A stretch of DNA of 64,000 nucleotides, taken from Leptobrachium leishanense. Its lineage: Eukaryota; Chordata; Amphibia; Anura; Megophryidae. A program made the translations under genes and the position numbers. The DNA lies in assembly GCA_009667805.1 (NCBI GenBank), contig CM019069.1, forward strand, positions 61,621,422 through 61,685,421, read 5' to 3'. This document shows positions 48,100 to 58,333 of this stretch, piece by piece. Every line of letters starts with the position of its first letter. Positions within the stretch are counted from its first letter, which is position 1. The notes beneath the pieces were generated by a model. The model did not search any database and was not told the origin of the DNA. It saw only the letters and a list, made by a program, of their open reading frames with translations.

Positions 48100-48298
48100 G
48101 CTCCTACCCCAGTCCCTTAGATTGTAAACTCACGGGATGTCTGACTGAGCACTTGGTTAAGTGCTGCACTACTTGGACAGTCATCCTACGGGCAGGGTCA
48201 TCTTTTCATTATGTATCCTGTACGTCTCCTGTTTGTGCTCCCCTATTGTAAAGCGCTGCGGAATGTGTTGGCGCTGTATAAATGCCTGTAATAATAAT
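48100..48298 (+). mobile_element. L2-like LINE 3'-terminal fragment
   Basis: 'cttagattgtaaactcacgg' through 'gcgctgcggaatgtgttggc' and a terminal 'gctgtataaat' with an ATA/ATAAT tail. Only the UTR remains. Confidence 0.78.
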
Positions 48299-48479
48299 GT
48301 GTTCTGTTGAGGAAAGGAAAAAGGGATATACGGTTACCAAAAACGTAGATAAGTGTTTTACATACTAGAACCTTGTAGATTCATTTTTTTTTTTTTTTTT
48401 TTTTCTTTAAAATATATTTACTTTTAAATATATTAAAAGAGAAGTTAGGGAAATCAAAATGTTGGCTCACAATAATCAT

Positions 48480-49135
48480 TACATAAAATTAAAGGTGATG
48501 AGGGCTGATTCACTGTCAAACCTTGCTGTGCTGGGTACCGGCGATCCTCGCAGCGGCTTCCTCGTCCTCTGCACGCTCTTCCGCTGTCCCCTCGTCCTAT
48601 GCCGGCCTCGGCGTCTTTATGCCGCCGCTGGTGGCAAGTCACGTGCATGACATCATTACGTCTGTGACCGCTCTTTCCGGCATCATGTAATCCAGTCAAC
48701 CAATCACAGACCAGGGTGCAATATTTAAACCTCCTTAACCTGATTCTCACTGCCCATTCGTGGTTCTGGTTCTGCTGACTCTTAAGTGCCCTTTTGTTGC
48801 TGTTTCTTACTCTCTGATTTACTGTCTTTGACCGGAATTTGGCCGATTACCTTTTGTACCTCTGTAGCCCTTTGATTTGGATTTCTGTTGACCATTCTAC
48901 CTGCTTTTGTAGCGGTTCCCTGTTGAGGAGGCTTTGCTGGGTTCTGTTCTCCTCATTCCCTTTTTTCTGTGACTTTCCTGTTGTATACTGCCAGCCATAC
49001 AAGGTGTTTCTTTTCCTTTTTGCTGCCCCTGCCTTATAGGTTCATCTATTAACATTGCTAAACCCAGCCACCTCAAGGACCGGTACAGAACCTGGATGAA
49101 GAGCTTCTTGGTCCTACGTCTCGGGCTAGCCCGTA
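48480..49135. mobile_element. Possible solo LTR-like sequence
   Basis: GC-rich U3-like DNA with a CCAATCA box (48699-48705) and an 'ATATTTAAA' TATA-like box (48721-48729) ~18 bp on, then T-rich sequence and 'cccgtaaca' near 49132. It recalls amphibian Gypsy LTRs in outline only. No 4-6 bp target duplication or primer-binding site was confirmed. A real promoter is the alternative. Confidence 0.25.
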
Positions 49136-50314
49136 ACACACCCCAGAGATATCCTGAACCAGCCTTACATTCACTTACAAAAATCTGTTGCAGATTTGTA
49201 TATTCCCCAAACAGCGCTTGTCCATGGGAAGCAGACCGGTCACACAGGGAGCTGTCATCTTGGCCATGCCATTTCTGTGGCCCAATCAGAGTTACTGATG
49301 TGTACATGCCAGGTGAGATCAGAAGAGCTGTCCAATAGGAGACAGGCAGTGGTTGCACCCAGCAATGAGCATGACAGGTGCGCTTTACGTTTTAGGGTAG
49401 TATAAGCCGGATTGGGATAAGAGTCTGGGGATTTTTGATCTGCACCTCTGGATCAGCAAAACTATTTTCCCTCAAGTTTTTTTTAACCTGAAAGAACCAC
49501 TTATTTTGCCCACTGTTCTCCCATTTATAAGTGCTGATTGAATGGACTTTGCAGTTCTCTCTTTGGGATTTGTTGTTGCTTAATTAGGGATCTAGTCTAC
49601 CTACTGATCAGCGGTCTTTGTATTACTTGGAATTTCTCACATCCAGGGCACCTTCTCCAGTAAGGAATAGATGAAGTCTCCAGTTTGTGCTGGTGTCGCA
49701 GATCATCTTTACGGTTTCCTTTGATCTTTCAGCCCTTTGATGGCCTCATTTCAGCAGCCCATAGCTACTCATTCCACCCTGTCTTTATTCCATTTCTTAT
49801 GTTCAGAGATCTATTTTACCAGCTGGTCTCCCAGCAGCTATATGGGAAGTTATCAAAGGGGAGGGGGGCTTTGCATTTATTTCTCTTGACCCCGGGGACC
49901 ATGGTGTCATCACCAACTTTGCTTTGCGTTTTTTCCTGGACTTTGACGATTCCGTTCAGCTGAAAATACGATGAATTCACTATTTCGCAAATGGCATATT
50001 TTGCCAAAATCTGAGTCGCCGGAGCCGTTATCGGACGTTGGCTATAACCACCAAAGTGCAAATAAATAATAAAAAGAGTCTCCTTTTTAATAGTTTAATT
50101 CCATTTTGAAATAAACAGCTTGTAAAACACTTTATTATTAAAACACTGACAATCCGGTAATTTCGCCAGAATTTTGGTGCAATTCTGCGTTCTGGATTAG
50201 AAAACACGATAGTCTTGAATTAGTATAAGACAATTCTGGTGCTACCAAATTGCTTCGTATTTCGCTGTCAATTCTTCGGAGTTTGGCGAATTGACAGCTT
50301 CATGAATGGGTACC
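49136..50314. other. No gene recognised
   Basis: Unremarkable sequence. A 153-codon minus-strand frame (49358-48897) lacks motifs. Confidence 0.35.
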
Positions 50315-50514
50315 GGCTGGGTGGAGTAGAGGTAACATCACTGCTCTGTGTGGAGAGGGCCTGTGGAGTCATGGGTTCGATCCCAGCAAGAGCACCTCTC
50401 CAGTAAGTGTCCTTGGGCAAGACCCATAACGGGACATACTTGAAAACGAGAGAAATCTCAATGTATCATTCCTAGTAAAATCCTTTCTCAAAAAAAAAAA
50501 TAAAAAAAAAAAAA
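50315..50514 (+). mobile_element. tRNA-derived SINE, copy 1
   Basis: The head has an A-box-like 'tgggtggagtagagg' (50318-50332) and a B box GGTTCGATCCC (50374-50384), ~45 bp apart as in RNA polymerase III promoters. The middle 'gtgtccttgggcaagacc' resembles the central block of V-SINE-type elements. The tail 'aacgagagaaatctcaatgt' to 'agtaaaatcctttctc' equals the LINE tail, followed by a mixed poly(A). Confidence 0.9.
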
Positions 50515-51018
50515 TGGTGAAATTTCATCCTGGTTGGTTGTGTAACCGGTCACCTACTTGGTTTTGTCTATTTTGATTTCCGCACTCCTAAAAGATCTCT
50601 CTCTGGGCCTTGCAATTGTTTTACATCACATGATTTGAGTGGGGAAACAACTCCTGTTTTCTCTCCCGTTTCCTGTTTGCATTTTGGGACAAACTTCATC
50701 AGTCAAAAATCTCTTTGCCGCAAGTCCTGTTTTGTATGTGTAAAATATTTATTTCTTTTTGTTTTCTAAATTCAGTCTTGACCATCATTGCCTGTTCTTC
50801 TTTAACCCTTTCAGGCACATGTCAGGAAAATTTTAAATAAATTGATATGCTCTATAAATCTAGATCTTAAGACCTGAAACACTAATGTAATTTGGACATT
50901 TTACTGTTCTTTCAATTGGAGAATGTGGTTTCAGATTGAAAGGGTTACATGAATGGTCTGCAGACTTCCAAACCAAATGCAAGCTCTTTATGTACCAACT
51001 AAGTCCCTGTGCCTCATA
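50515..51018. other. No gene or element recognised
   Basis: Unique-looking DNA between the SINE and the MITE that hosts the L1-like insertion. Confidence 0.35.
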
Positions 51019-51042
51019 TTAACCCCTTAAATACGAAGGGTC

Positions 51043-53064
51043 GAAGGGAGGCGGAGCTAGCTGTGGAAGCGAGCAGCAGCATTTTGGAGGAGCTCTGTGT
51101 CTACCACGGATTTTATTGCTTTTTTCGCCGTTTGCACTGCCCTGTGAGCTTCCCGGTTGGCTAGAGGGATCCTGGAGAGTTGAGGTACCTGATTTAGCCC
51201 TGAGTTTCGTGCCCGGGGACAGATTGCTGCCGGCAGCGCGATTTGGGCCTAGTCACAGCGGCCATCTTGGAAGCCTACTCGAGGCGTATTGAGATTCCCT
51301 CACCGCCCTGCGACCTCGTGCCAGCCCAGCATCTCCGGAACCATGCCTACCGGTCGTTCCCAGCGACGGGCCCCCCGACAGAGGGACATTCGGGATGTTT
51401 TGCGAGGTGGGTCCGCTTTTACGGGACTGACTGCTTCTTCCTCCCTCCCCCGGGCTATGGCTCCTCGGAGGCTGACAGCGACTATGAACCTCAGGGGGGT
51501 ATTACTGGGATGCCCTGGCTTGCCCCGCAGTCACCGGCGTCTGACTCCCGACCCCTCTCGGCGGCTGCTAGGAAACGGGCACAGAAGAAGAGAAAATCAG
51601 CAATGCGGACATCGTCCGGTGCAACGCCGGACACAGAGGATATTTTTGATGGGGACCCGACTGAGATTCCCCTTACCTCCGCCAGTAATAGTGTGACCTC
51701 GGATCATCGGTCTGCAGTGGGGACGGGACTTCGACAGCAACAGGTGCAGGAGGAGGACGACCATCTCCCCTCCACGAAGGGGGATCTCCGCAGGATCTTG
51801 GAGGAGCTTCGGGTGATACGTGAGGTGTGGCAGCCTGAGGTGGCGGCGGTCCGCACGGAGATAGCGGCGATGCGTGCTCAGGTGAAGGTGGTACAGGAGA
51901 CGACTTCTGCTGTGACAACGGAACAAACTCACCTGTCTGGTCAGGTTGCTGGTTTGCGATACCAAGTCGAACTTCTGACATGCTCTGTGGAGATGCTTGA
52001 AACGAGACACAGACGCCGAAACATCAGGGTCAGGGGTGTCCCGGACTCTATTACCTCCGACGCTCTGCCGTCCTACGTGACTCGTCTTGTGCTTCAGGTC
52101 ACGGGGCTTCCCCCTGACACACCTGACATGCTTGGGTCGGTGTTTCGGGTCAGGAGACCTGCGACAAACCCACCTGGGGCTCCTCGAGACGTCGTAGTGG
52201 CCTTCCGTGAAGTGGCTTTCAAGGTCAAGGTTATGTCTGCTCCGGGCGCGAGGGATCCCGTACGCTTTGAGGGCTCCACTCTGGCCCTGTATCATGATCT
52301 CCCATTCCAGACCCTGATGGCTCGCAGGCGTTTTCGTGAAGTGACATCAGTTCTTCGCCGACAGGGTGTCCGATATCGCTGGGGTCTGGCAGGAGCTTTG
52401 GTGGTGACCCACGCAAATGTCCCCTATACCATCACGGATCCCGCGGTGGCTTGGATTGACCTTGCGGCTGCGGGCCTCTCACCAGATCCTCCGGACCCTC
52501 GACCGGATTGAAGGCTGGTTTCTATGCCCTCTACCTCTCCAGGTCTGAGCTTTACTGAATTACACCCCCTCCCCTGCATTTCTCTTATATGCTTACGTGT
52601 CCCTGGTCTCTAGCTTGGCCTAGTGCCTGGACTTTCAGGACGGTTCGTAATTTGTTTTGATCAGTCCCAGCCTGCATTGCATAGGGCTTTTGCTTTTTTG
52701 CCTGCACATGGTACTTTCTGCCTTTTTACTTATTTTTACCGCCCTGTCCTTCTTTGCGACGCATGTTTTTTGACCAGCTGACCGTAGTTACCTTGGCCGG
52801 CCTTAAGTGGCTGCATTTATATATGTTTGATTTCCCACCTTGATGAGACCCCCCGTCTAGGGGATGTTTTCTGCTAACATATTGCTATCCTTAGATTTTT
52901 TCGATTCGCTGTTTTTACGATGACACTTTTTTGGCCATGTGTGGTTTCCGTTGCTTGTTATGTCTTCTTGTTTGGCCCTGCGAGGTCATCCATTATTTTA
53001 CAGTATGATGTAATGCTGACTTATTTCAAAATAAAAAACTTTAAATTTAAAAAAAAAAAAAAAA
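51043..53064 (+). mobile_element. L1-like element carrying ORF1 only (HAL1-like), 2.02 kb
   Basis: Perfect 14-bp duplications 'aaatacgaagggtc' lie at 51029-51042 and 53065-53078. In between are a ~300-bp GC-rich 5' region, ORF1, a ~535-bp 3' UTR with AATAAA (53030-53035) and an A tail. No endonuclease or reverse-transcriptase sequence is present. The start at a plausible 5' UTR argues against simple 5' truncation. ORF1-only 'half-L1' elements are known in mammals (HAL1); this looks like an independent counterpart. Confidence 0.85.
51343..52511 (+). CDS. L1-type ORF1 protein (RNA-binding chaperone), likely one frameshift
   Basis: ORF1p is a trimeric RNA-binding protein and nucleic-acid chaperone that coats element RNA in cytoplasmic particles. 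The main frame runs open from 51243 to TGA 52509-52511, but begins without ATG. The natural start is probably ATG 51343 (M-P-T-G-R-S-Q-R-R), one frame off; a lost base in the C run at 51447-51451 would account for the switch. Counting from 51243: basic 'RKRAQKKRK' at 110-118, coiled coil about 180-257, RRM-like domain opening with 'RRNIRVRGVPDS' at 258-335, and a C-terminal domain with 'RRRFREVTSVLRR' at 361-373. About 390 residues, close to usual L1 ORF1p. Codon use is GC-rich, unlike the surroundings. If the frameshift is real, translation from the in-frame ATG at 51510 would still give coiled coil plus RNA-binding domains. Confidence 0.88.
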
Positions 53065-53339
53065 AAATACGAAGGGTCTTTCAGGTCAATGCATTTATGA
53101 CGTAACGGTTACGTCATTGGTCCTTTTTAAGGGGTTAAGAAAGCGATACACTTCTGAGGCAGCCCACGTAGCTGTGCACAGTAGAATCTCACGTAATTGC
53201 ATGGATTTGGCTTCATAGGCAGAGTACTATGTTTAGGTCAGGAGGAAGAGGGAACTGGAATGGCTCACTAAAGGTAGTAAATATATCTATTTTCCTAAAG
53301 TATGCTTATCTATCAGGAGTATAGCAGTACGTGGTGATA

Positions 53340-53450
53340 CCTTTTTTATTGGACTAACGTTCCATTTAATAAACCAGCTTTCGAGAGTGTAACCTCTCTT
53401 CTTCAGGTCTGGAAGCTTACTGATCAGTATTTTAGAATTGAACTTTAAAG
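53340..53450 (-). repeat. Repeat with 'CTGAAGAAGAGAG…CTCTCGAAAGCTGG' stem-loop
   Basis: On the minus strand 53406-53378 reads CTGAAGA, A, GAGAG, a loop, CTCTC, GAAAGCTGG. The flank 'tatcaccacg' side and 'ttattggactaacg' belong to a common vertebrate repeat. Best preserved copy of the motif in the window. Confidence 0.7.
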
Positions 53451-53499
53451 GGCACATGGGTGGGGGTTAGGTGTGTATGTATGTGTGTGTATGTATGTA

Positions 53500-53706
53500 C
53501 TGGCTGGGTGGAGTAGAGGTAACATCACTGCTCTGCATGGAGAGAGCCTGTGGAGACATGGGTTCGATCCCGATGAGCACCTCGCCAGTAAGTGTCCTTG
53601 GGCAAGACACCTAACGGTACATACTCGCCACCCAGGACATACTTGAAACCAAGAGAAATATCAATGTATCCTTCCTGGTAAAATCCTTTCTAAAAAAAAA
53701 AAAAAA
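53500..53706 (+). mobile_element. tRNA-derived SINE, copy 2
   Basis: The same head as copy 1 with B box GGTTCGATCCC, 'gtccttgggcaagacacc', and the tail 'caatgtatccttcctggtaa' then 'aatcctttct' and ~15 A. The flanks GTATGT before and after the A tail are compatible with a short target duplication in a GTAT-rich stretch. Confidence 0.9.
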
Positions 53707-54242
53707 GTATGTTTTTTTTTTTTTTTGTTGCTAAAGTTCAACCACCACTGGAATGTCCCCAGTGCCGTGTATGAGGCTACGAGAAGCTATTTCTTTGCTT
53801 TAGTATCACTTTGCAATGGAAACAGGGATTTAGTAGGAGTAATTTTAGCAAATTGCTGTGTAAGTGTATATTGAAAGGAAGACGTCCGCTAATAAGCTCC
53901 ACGCAACATCCCCTTAAACAGGAGCATGAGTGATCTGGCACGTGGAGAGAATTATACCTCCCGGACAGGGGGAAAGATTAAACCACAGTAAGGGCTGTGA
54001 GAAGGTCAAAGGTGAGCATGCGGACATTGGAGTCATGTGACTTGAGCCTTGGTGGACTTGAGACTTTTTGCTAAATTTTAGACTAGCGTCGATGCTGTTG
54101 CTTCAGCATTTTTGGAAATTAGCAGGAAATACAGGATTAAATTTGGATCAGTCACCTGGGACATCAGCTATTTTGTATACAGAATGCTGATGTCCCAGAG
54201 TTGTATGAGAGTGCTGAGAACGGGCAACAGCATTGGCGTCCT
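53707..54242. other. No gene recognised
   Basis: A poly-T run at 53712-53726 and ordinary sequence. The region 54110-54200 has a loose palindrome around 'gctgatgtccc' / 'gggacatcagc'. Confidence 0.4.
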
Positions 54243-54802
54243 GCCCTACAGTGGGTCCTCCCCCCACTCAGGTGTCTCAAGGTTTTAGCTTGATGGTGCC
54301 ATCACCCAAAAAAACCACAACTGATCTATGCCAAGGATGTCCTCTCTGCCAATGGATGCAGCAACCCGACTCATTTTGGCTTCGTTAGGGGGGTATAGAT
54401 GACACCCCTCTCGGCACCTCGAGCTCCACGTCCTGACTACAACATAAACTTAAAGTGAGCATAAACCGTTTGTGAGCGTACCGAGACGGGGCATAAGCGG
54501 CCTTCTTGATGATCGGTCCCCACTCGGGTCCCACAAGGTTTGCTCACTCATGGTGTTCAGGGTAATCGAGACGTGGACTCCTTGTTTGAGGTGCCGAAAG
54601 GGGTATCCTACATGCCCTCCTGACGAGACCCAACAAAGCCGAAAAGATCATCAGGGCTGAGGTTGCTCTTGTGCAAAGGGGGTTGCCTTTGCTATTCCAC
54701 CCTTTTTGGGTGATAGCTGACTGATTTGCATATGGCTTGTCCTCCTCTGTAATTGCATCATCGAGCTAAAACCTTGAGACCTGAGTGGGGACCCCCCCAT
54801 AG
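54243..54802. repeat. MITE with ~80-bp terminal inverted repeats
   Basis: 'ccactcaggtgtctcaaggt' and 'tttagcttgatgg' at the left are mirrored by 'gagctaaaaccttgagacct' and 'gagtggggac' at the right; 'atcacccaaaaa' answers 'tttttgggtgat'. The interior has no coding. Confidence 0.7.
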
Positions 54803-55180
54803 GGCAGGCCCTAATGCTTTTGTCCATTCTCGGGACCCTCACAAAGCTTGTGTTGGTGCACATTCTTAGAGCACACATTTATCCAAAACCGGTGAGCAAA
54901 CTATATGTATTATCGCAAAAACATGCTCTCTGCGCTTCCCTGGGTACTCCTCATGATACATAGGCCGCGCTCTGCGTCTGGGGGATACTTCATCCATACA
55001 CTCTGAAGGTTGAATCAGCCCCCTGAGATGCCTCCCAGTACTAGTCTATGGGTCGATCACTCACTCACATTGTATTGTGTGGGATGTATTCAAAGGACAT
55101 CACCAGTTGAGGATTAGAAGTATTTTAAGCTCTGTGGCATCTCTTCTCTCAAGGCCATTTTGTAGTGTAAACTACTTAAG

Positions 55181-55442
55181 GCCCTGTTCACACTGTGCGA
55201 TTTTCATATTCACGATAATGTCGCGTGACATCACTGTTTTGTGCGATTTTTGCAAAGCACCACCAATACAAATCGCAAAATCGCAGATAGCAAATCGCAA
55301 AAAAGGGTCATGTACCTGCGACATGCTTCTGCGCGACATGGCGCGGCAAGATGTGAACAGCTCCATTGAAATGCATTGGAGAAGCTACACAGTGCGACGT
55401 CGCGGCAAAATCCGCGCGATAAATCACAGTGTGTACAGGGCC
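55181..55442. mobile_element. PIF/Harbinger-like MITE, 262 bp, TAA TSD
   Basis: TAA at 55178-55180 and 55443-55445. The ends ggccctgttcacactgtg and cacagtgtgtacagggcc are inverted. Repeated 'aaatcgca' words inside. The 3-bp TWA target supports the class call. Confidence 0.85.
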
Positions 55443-55681
55443 TAACTGCTTAATACTGTATGAGCTGAAGCACAGCCACAAAGTAAAACTCCCCATTAGA
55501 TTTTGGTAAATGTTGCATCGTGGGAAAAATGCACAAAATGGAAATGAGGTAAAAGAAAAAACGCTTTGTTTTTCCTTTTTTTTTTTTACATGAAATTACT
55601 TCAGAAAAAGAAAAAAAACGTCAGCATTTGTTTTATAAGGCGGTGTATCTCGGGGCGCCTTACTGAACAAATGGCCTGGGT

Positions 55682-56167
55682 TAGGGATGCACCGATACCG
55701 ATACTAGTATCGGTATCGGGGCCGATATTGCCGTTTGTACGAGTACTTGTTACTCGTGCAAACGGCCCGATACTTTCCGCCGATACCGGAAGCCGGCGCT
55801 GGGCCACTGGGCGCTCCTGTAACGCTGCCTCTCGGCTGGAGGCAGCGTCACAGATGCGCCCGGCGGCCACGTGATCGCATCACTGCCCAGCGACGGACCT
55901 TCGGAGGGTGAGTATCGCGGCGTGCCGGAGGGGAACGCCGGCTGCGTGCTTTTCATGCACTTGGCTAGCTTCCCCAGCGTTCGAGCTGGGGGCAAATCCA
56001 TGTGAGCTGGGGGCAAATCTCCTATAAATTTTTATATGAGGTCTGTTCTTATTGGAAAGCGTCACATGACATTAAATAAAAGTATCGGTACTCGGTATCG
56101 GTGAGTACTTTTAAAAAGTATCGGTACTCGTACTCGGTCTTAAAAAAGTGGTATCGGTGCATTCCTA
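55682..56167. mobile_element. hAT-type non-autonomous element, 486 bp (short form)
   Basis: The 8-bp duplications GCCTGGGT (55674-55681) and GTCTGGGT (56168-56175) differ by one base. The ends TAGGGATGCACCGATA and TATCGGTGCATTCCTA are inverted. It is oriented opposite to the 28.5-kb copy and holds just two 'gagctgggggcaaatc' motifs, the unit that expanded there. Confidence 0.9.
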
Positions 56168-56175
56168 GTCTGGGT

Positions 56176-56612
56176 CCCCCCTTCCCTCAGCGGGCTATTT
56201 CCATAAACCAATTAAAAATTGAACATTGTTGCTGCCTCCGACTGGTGACCCTTATTTTGCAGGGAATTGTCTAAACCGCTGGTGGATAAAATGTATTTCC
56301 TGGTGGGAAAGTGTTCACTCTGCATCTCTACCTGGTGCAGACCATACTAATCGCTCCCTCAGCGATGTGTCCGTGGTTTTACCTGCCCCGGAAGCTGCAG
56401 CCCACTGGGAAATGTCTTGGTATCCCACTAGGTCAGTGCAGGGTGGCATGGAGGAGCCCTCACATCCGAGGCACTTTGACAAGCTACACAGAGTTTGGTG
56501 AGGGCCCCTTGATCCACTGGGCTTCTGAACCTATCATGGACTGTCACCCCTTGATAGCTGCCCTGCACAAGTAATGTACTTACAGCTTATAGACGTGGTA
56601 GTGTCCCTTTAA
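56176..56612. repeat. Probable TTAA MITE right-end fragment
   Basis: Ends 'agacgtggtagtgtccctt' at TTAA (56609-56612), the terminus type of the 13.3- and 58.3-kb elements. The left end is not recognised. The exon-like frames at 56226-56574 are not supported. Confidence 0.4.
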
Positions 56613-57212
56613 ATACATCTGAACAATGTATAACTTATGTTTTTATTTATTACCCACATGTCCACTTGTCTTTTAAATCACTGTGGAATCTGCTGGCAAA
56701 ATCTACTTATGAGCTTTAAAAATTATATATTTTTATTCTATTATAATAATAATAAAAATATATATTATTATTTTTTTGTAGATCCAAGGATCCTTCTGAA
56801 GGTCGTCAAATGCATTCCATACAGAAACCCGACCAGCTGCCACTGCTCTTCATAGAGAATTGACGGCTTTACAATTCAGGTAGGACGAGCTGTGTCTGTG
56901 GAAGAAAATAAGCTTTGGTACTGGTTACAGGTTGAAAGTTTTTTTTATTTATTTTTTTCCTTCCTTCCTCTTCTCGGGTTTTGCCATCTCTATCCGTGCA
57001 GCACCTTGACTTTCTGGGGTACCAGCAGCACGCACCCATCCAGTCTGAATACATAAAAACTCAGAGCGCTGCCGGCCTCTTCCAATCATTCAGTAGCCGG
57101 CACTGGCACGTGGCCAATTTCTGCCTCTTGTCAATACACACAATACAAAACGTGACACATTTTTTTTAAAGCTCTTGACCTGGATTTTTGTGTCTCTGGG
57201 ATTTGTCTCTAG
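56613..57212. other. No gene recognised; intron-like upstream of candidate exon
   Basis: AT-rich (56700-56780) then mixed sequence. The pyrimidine-containing 'ggatttgtctctag' precedes the candidate exon. Confidence 0.35.
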
Positions 57213-57309
57213 GCAGTGTCCCCTCAATATGAGGAGCGACAGCAGTTCTGATCCCTCTGTCTCAGCGAGTTTGGGATCTGCGCGTGCTGTCTTTGCATTC
57301 AGACAGAAG
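57213..57309 (+). CDS. Candidate internal coding exon, unrecognised protein
   Basis: A 97-bp segment is bounded by an acceptor-like 'gtctctag' and a good donor AAG|GTACGT (57310). One frame is open throughout: a single leading base, then 32 codons with serine-rich 'NMRSDSSSDPSVSASLGSA' and 'RAVFAFRQK', ending on a codon boundary. The leading base completes the codon left by the GTGAGG donor at 644. Codon use is not that of any repeat here, and I find no repeat copy of it in the window. It also contains an ATG that could be a start if the first exon is non-coding. The family is not recognised; without homology it remains a hypothesis. Confidence 0.3.
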
Positions 57310-57723
57310 GTACGTTGGATTTCAGCCAGACAACAAAGTATTGTGTGTTCTAGACAGTGACTTGTTACAGTTTAACTCGATGCCCTTCTTAGAAGAAGTG
57401 GGTTGTGAGCGACTGTAAGATGTTGAACGTGGGAGTCTCCTTCTTTCTTTATAATGGCAACAACAACAAAAAAAAAAGAACTAGCATGTCACGCAGCGCT
57501 TTGTGTAATATTGTGCGATGCTCTTGTCCAATAGTGATTGCCTGAATGATCTTCTGAAAAAGGTGCTGTTGACGAAGGAGAACTAATCTCTCCCTGTCAG
57601 CAAGGACGCCCGGCATTGCAGTGTTAACAGGGCTGGATTGGCATATAGTCTACTGAAGCTGCCATCCCAGGCTCATATCACAACGTAGGAGCCTGATGCA
57701 TCCAATCCAAAAGCAATGAAGAA

Positions 57724-57859
57724 CCAGGGTAGGGGTGAGTAACATTGGCCCTCCAGATGTTTTGGAACTACATCTCCCATGATGCTAATTAGGTTGGTTG
57801 AGCCTTTTGGGAAATGTAGTTCCAAACCATCTGGAGGGCCTAAATTGCTGAACCCTGGC
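57724..57859. repeat. Palindromic hAT-like MITE, 136 bp
   Basis: 'ggccctccagatgttttgga' pairs with 'ccaaaccatctggagggcc'; the outer 'ccagggt' and 'accctgg' also pair. Same group as 61685-61849 and 33724-33864. Confidence 0.7.
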
Positions 57860-58333
57860 TGAGAGCGACCATAAGGAATTAGATGATTGGCCAGAGGAAC
57901 GTCAAAAATATTGGCTCCAAGCCTTGGAAGCTCTTAATAAATACTTTTCACAGTCTGGATCAAATTATCTACTTCTTCCAATAAGGCTGCAATACGCAGG
58001 ATATTTTATTTTCACTAATGCCTATACTGCTTTTTATATAAGACACCAATCTGAAAAGGCAATATTAATAAAATATAAAATTTTTACTTATTTCAGTTTT
58101 GTTTGCTTTCCATAATGCATGTGTAGAATATTTGCACGAGGATAGAAAGCGGGTCAGCAAGGTGCCCACAGGAACCTTAACGTTCATGCCGTATATTCTA
58201 CGCATTGATATTTCTTTGCAAGAACTGACAATCTTTGAAAGTCCATGAGATGCATCATGAAGACTCTGATTCTTCAGATCAGACTTTTTCTGACACGTAA
58301 AGATATTATTAAAAAAAAAGTTACGTTTCAAAG
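57860..58333. other. No gene recognised
   Basis: Unique-looking AT-rich DNA without signals. Confidence 0.35.

Larger units (their letters stand above)
51019..53138. repeat. Mini TTAA palindrome split by the L1-like insertion
   Basis: TTAACCCCTTAA at the left (51019-51030) is mirrored by TTAAGGGGTTAA at the right (53127-53138). After removing the insertion and one target duplication, an ~84-bp element with an internal 'tgacgtaacggttacgtca' palindrome remains. Confidence 0.7.

Noticed and set aside
48897..49358. A 153-codon minus-strand frame
   Set aside because: Amino-acid order shows no recognisable domain, and the region looks LTR- or promoter-like rather than coding.
50315..50400. A tRNA gene suggested by the A and B boxes
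   Set aside because: The cloverleaf arms do not close, and the sequence continues into a SINE body, LINE-type tail and poly(A).
51597..52295. A 232-codon antisense frame
   Set aside because: A shadow of the GC-rich ORF1 coding strand; no domain character.
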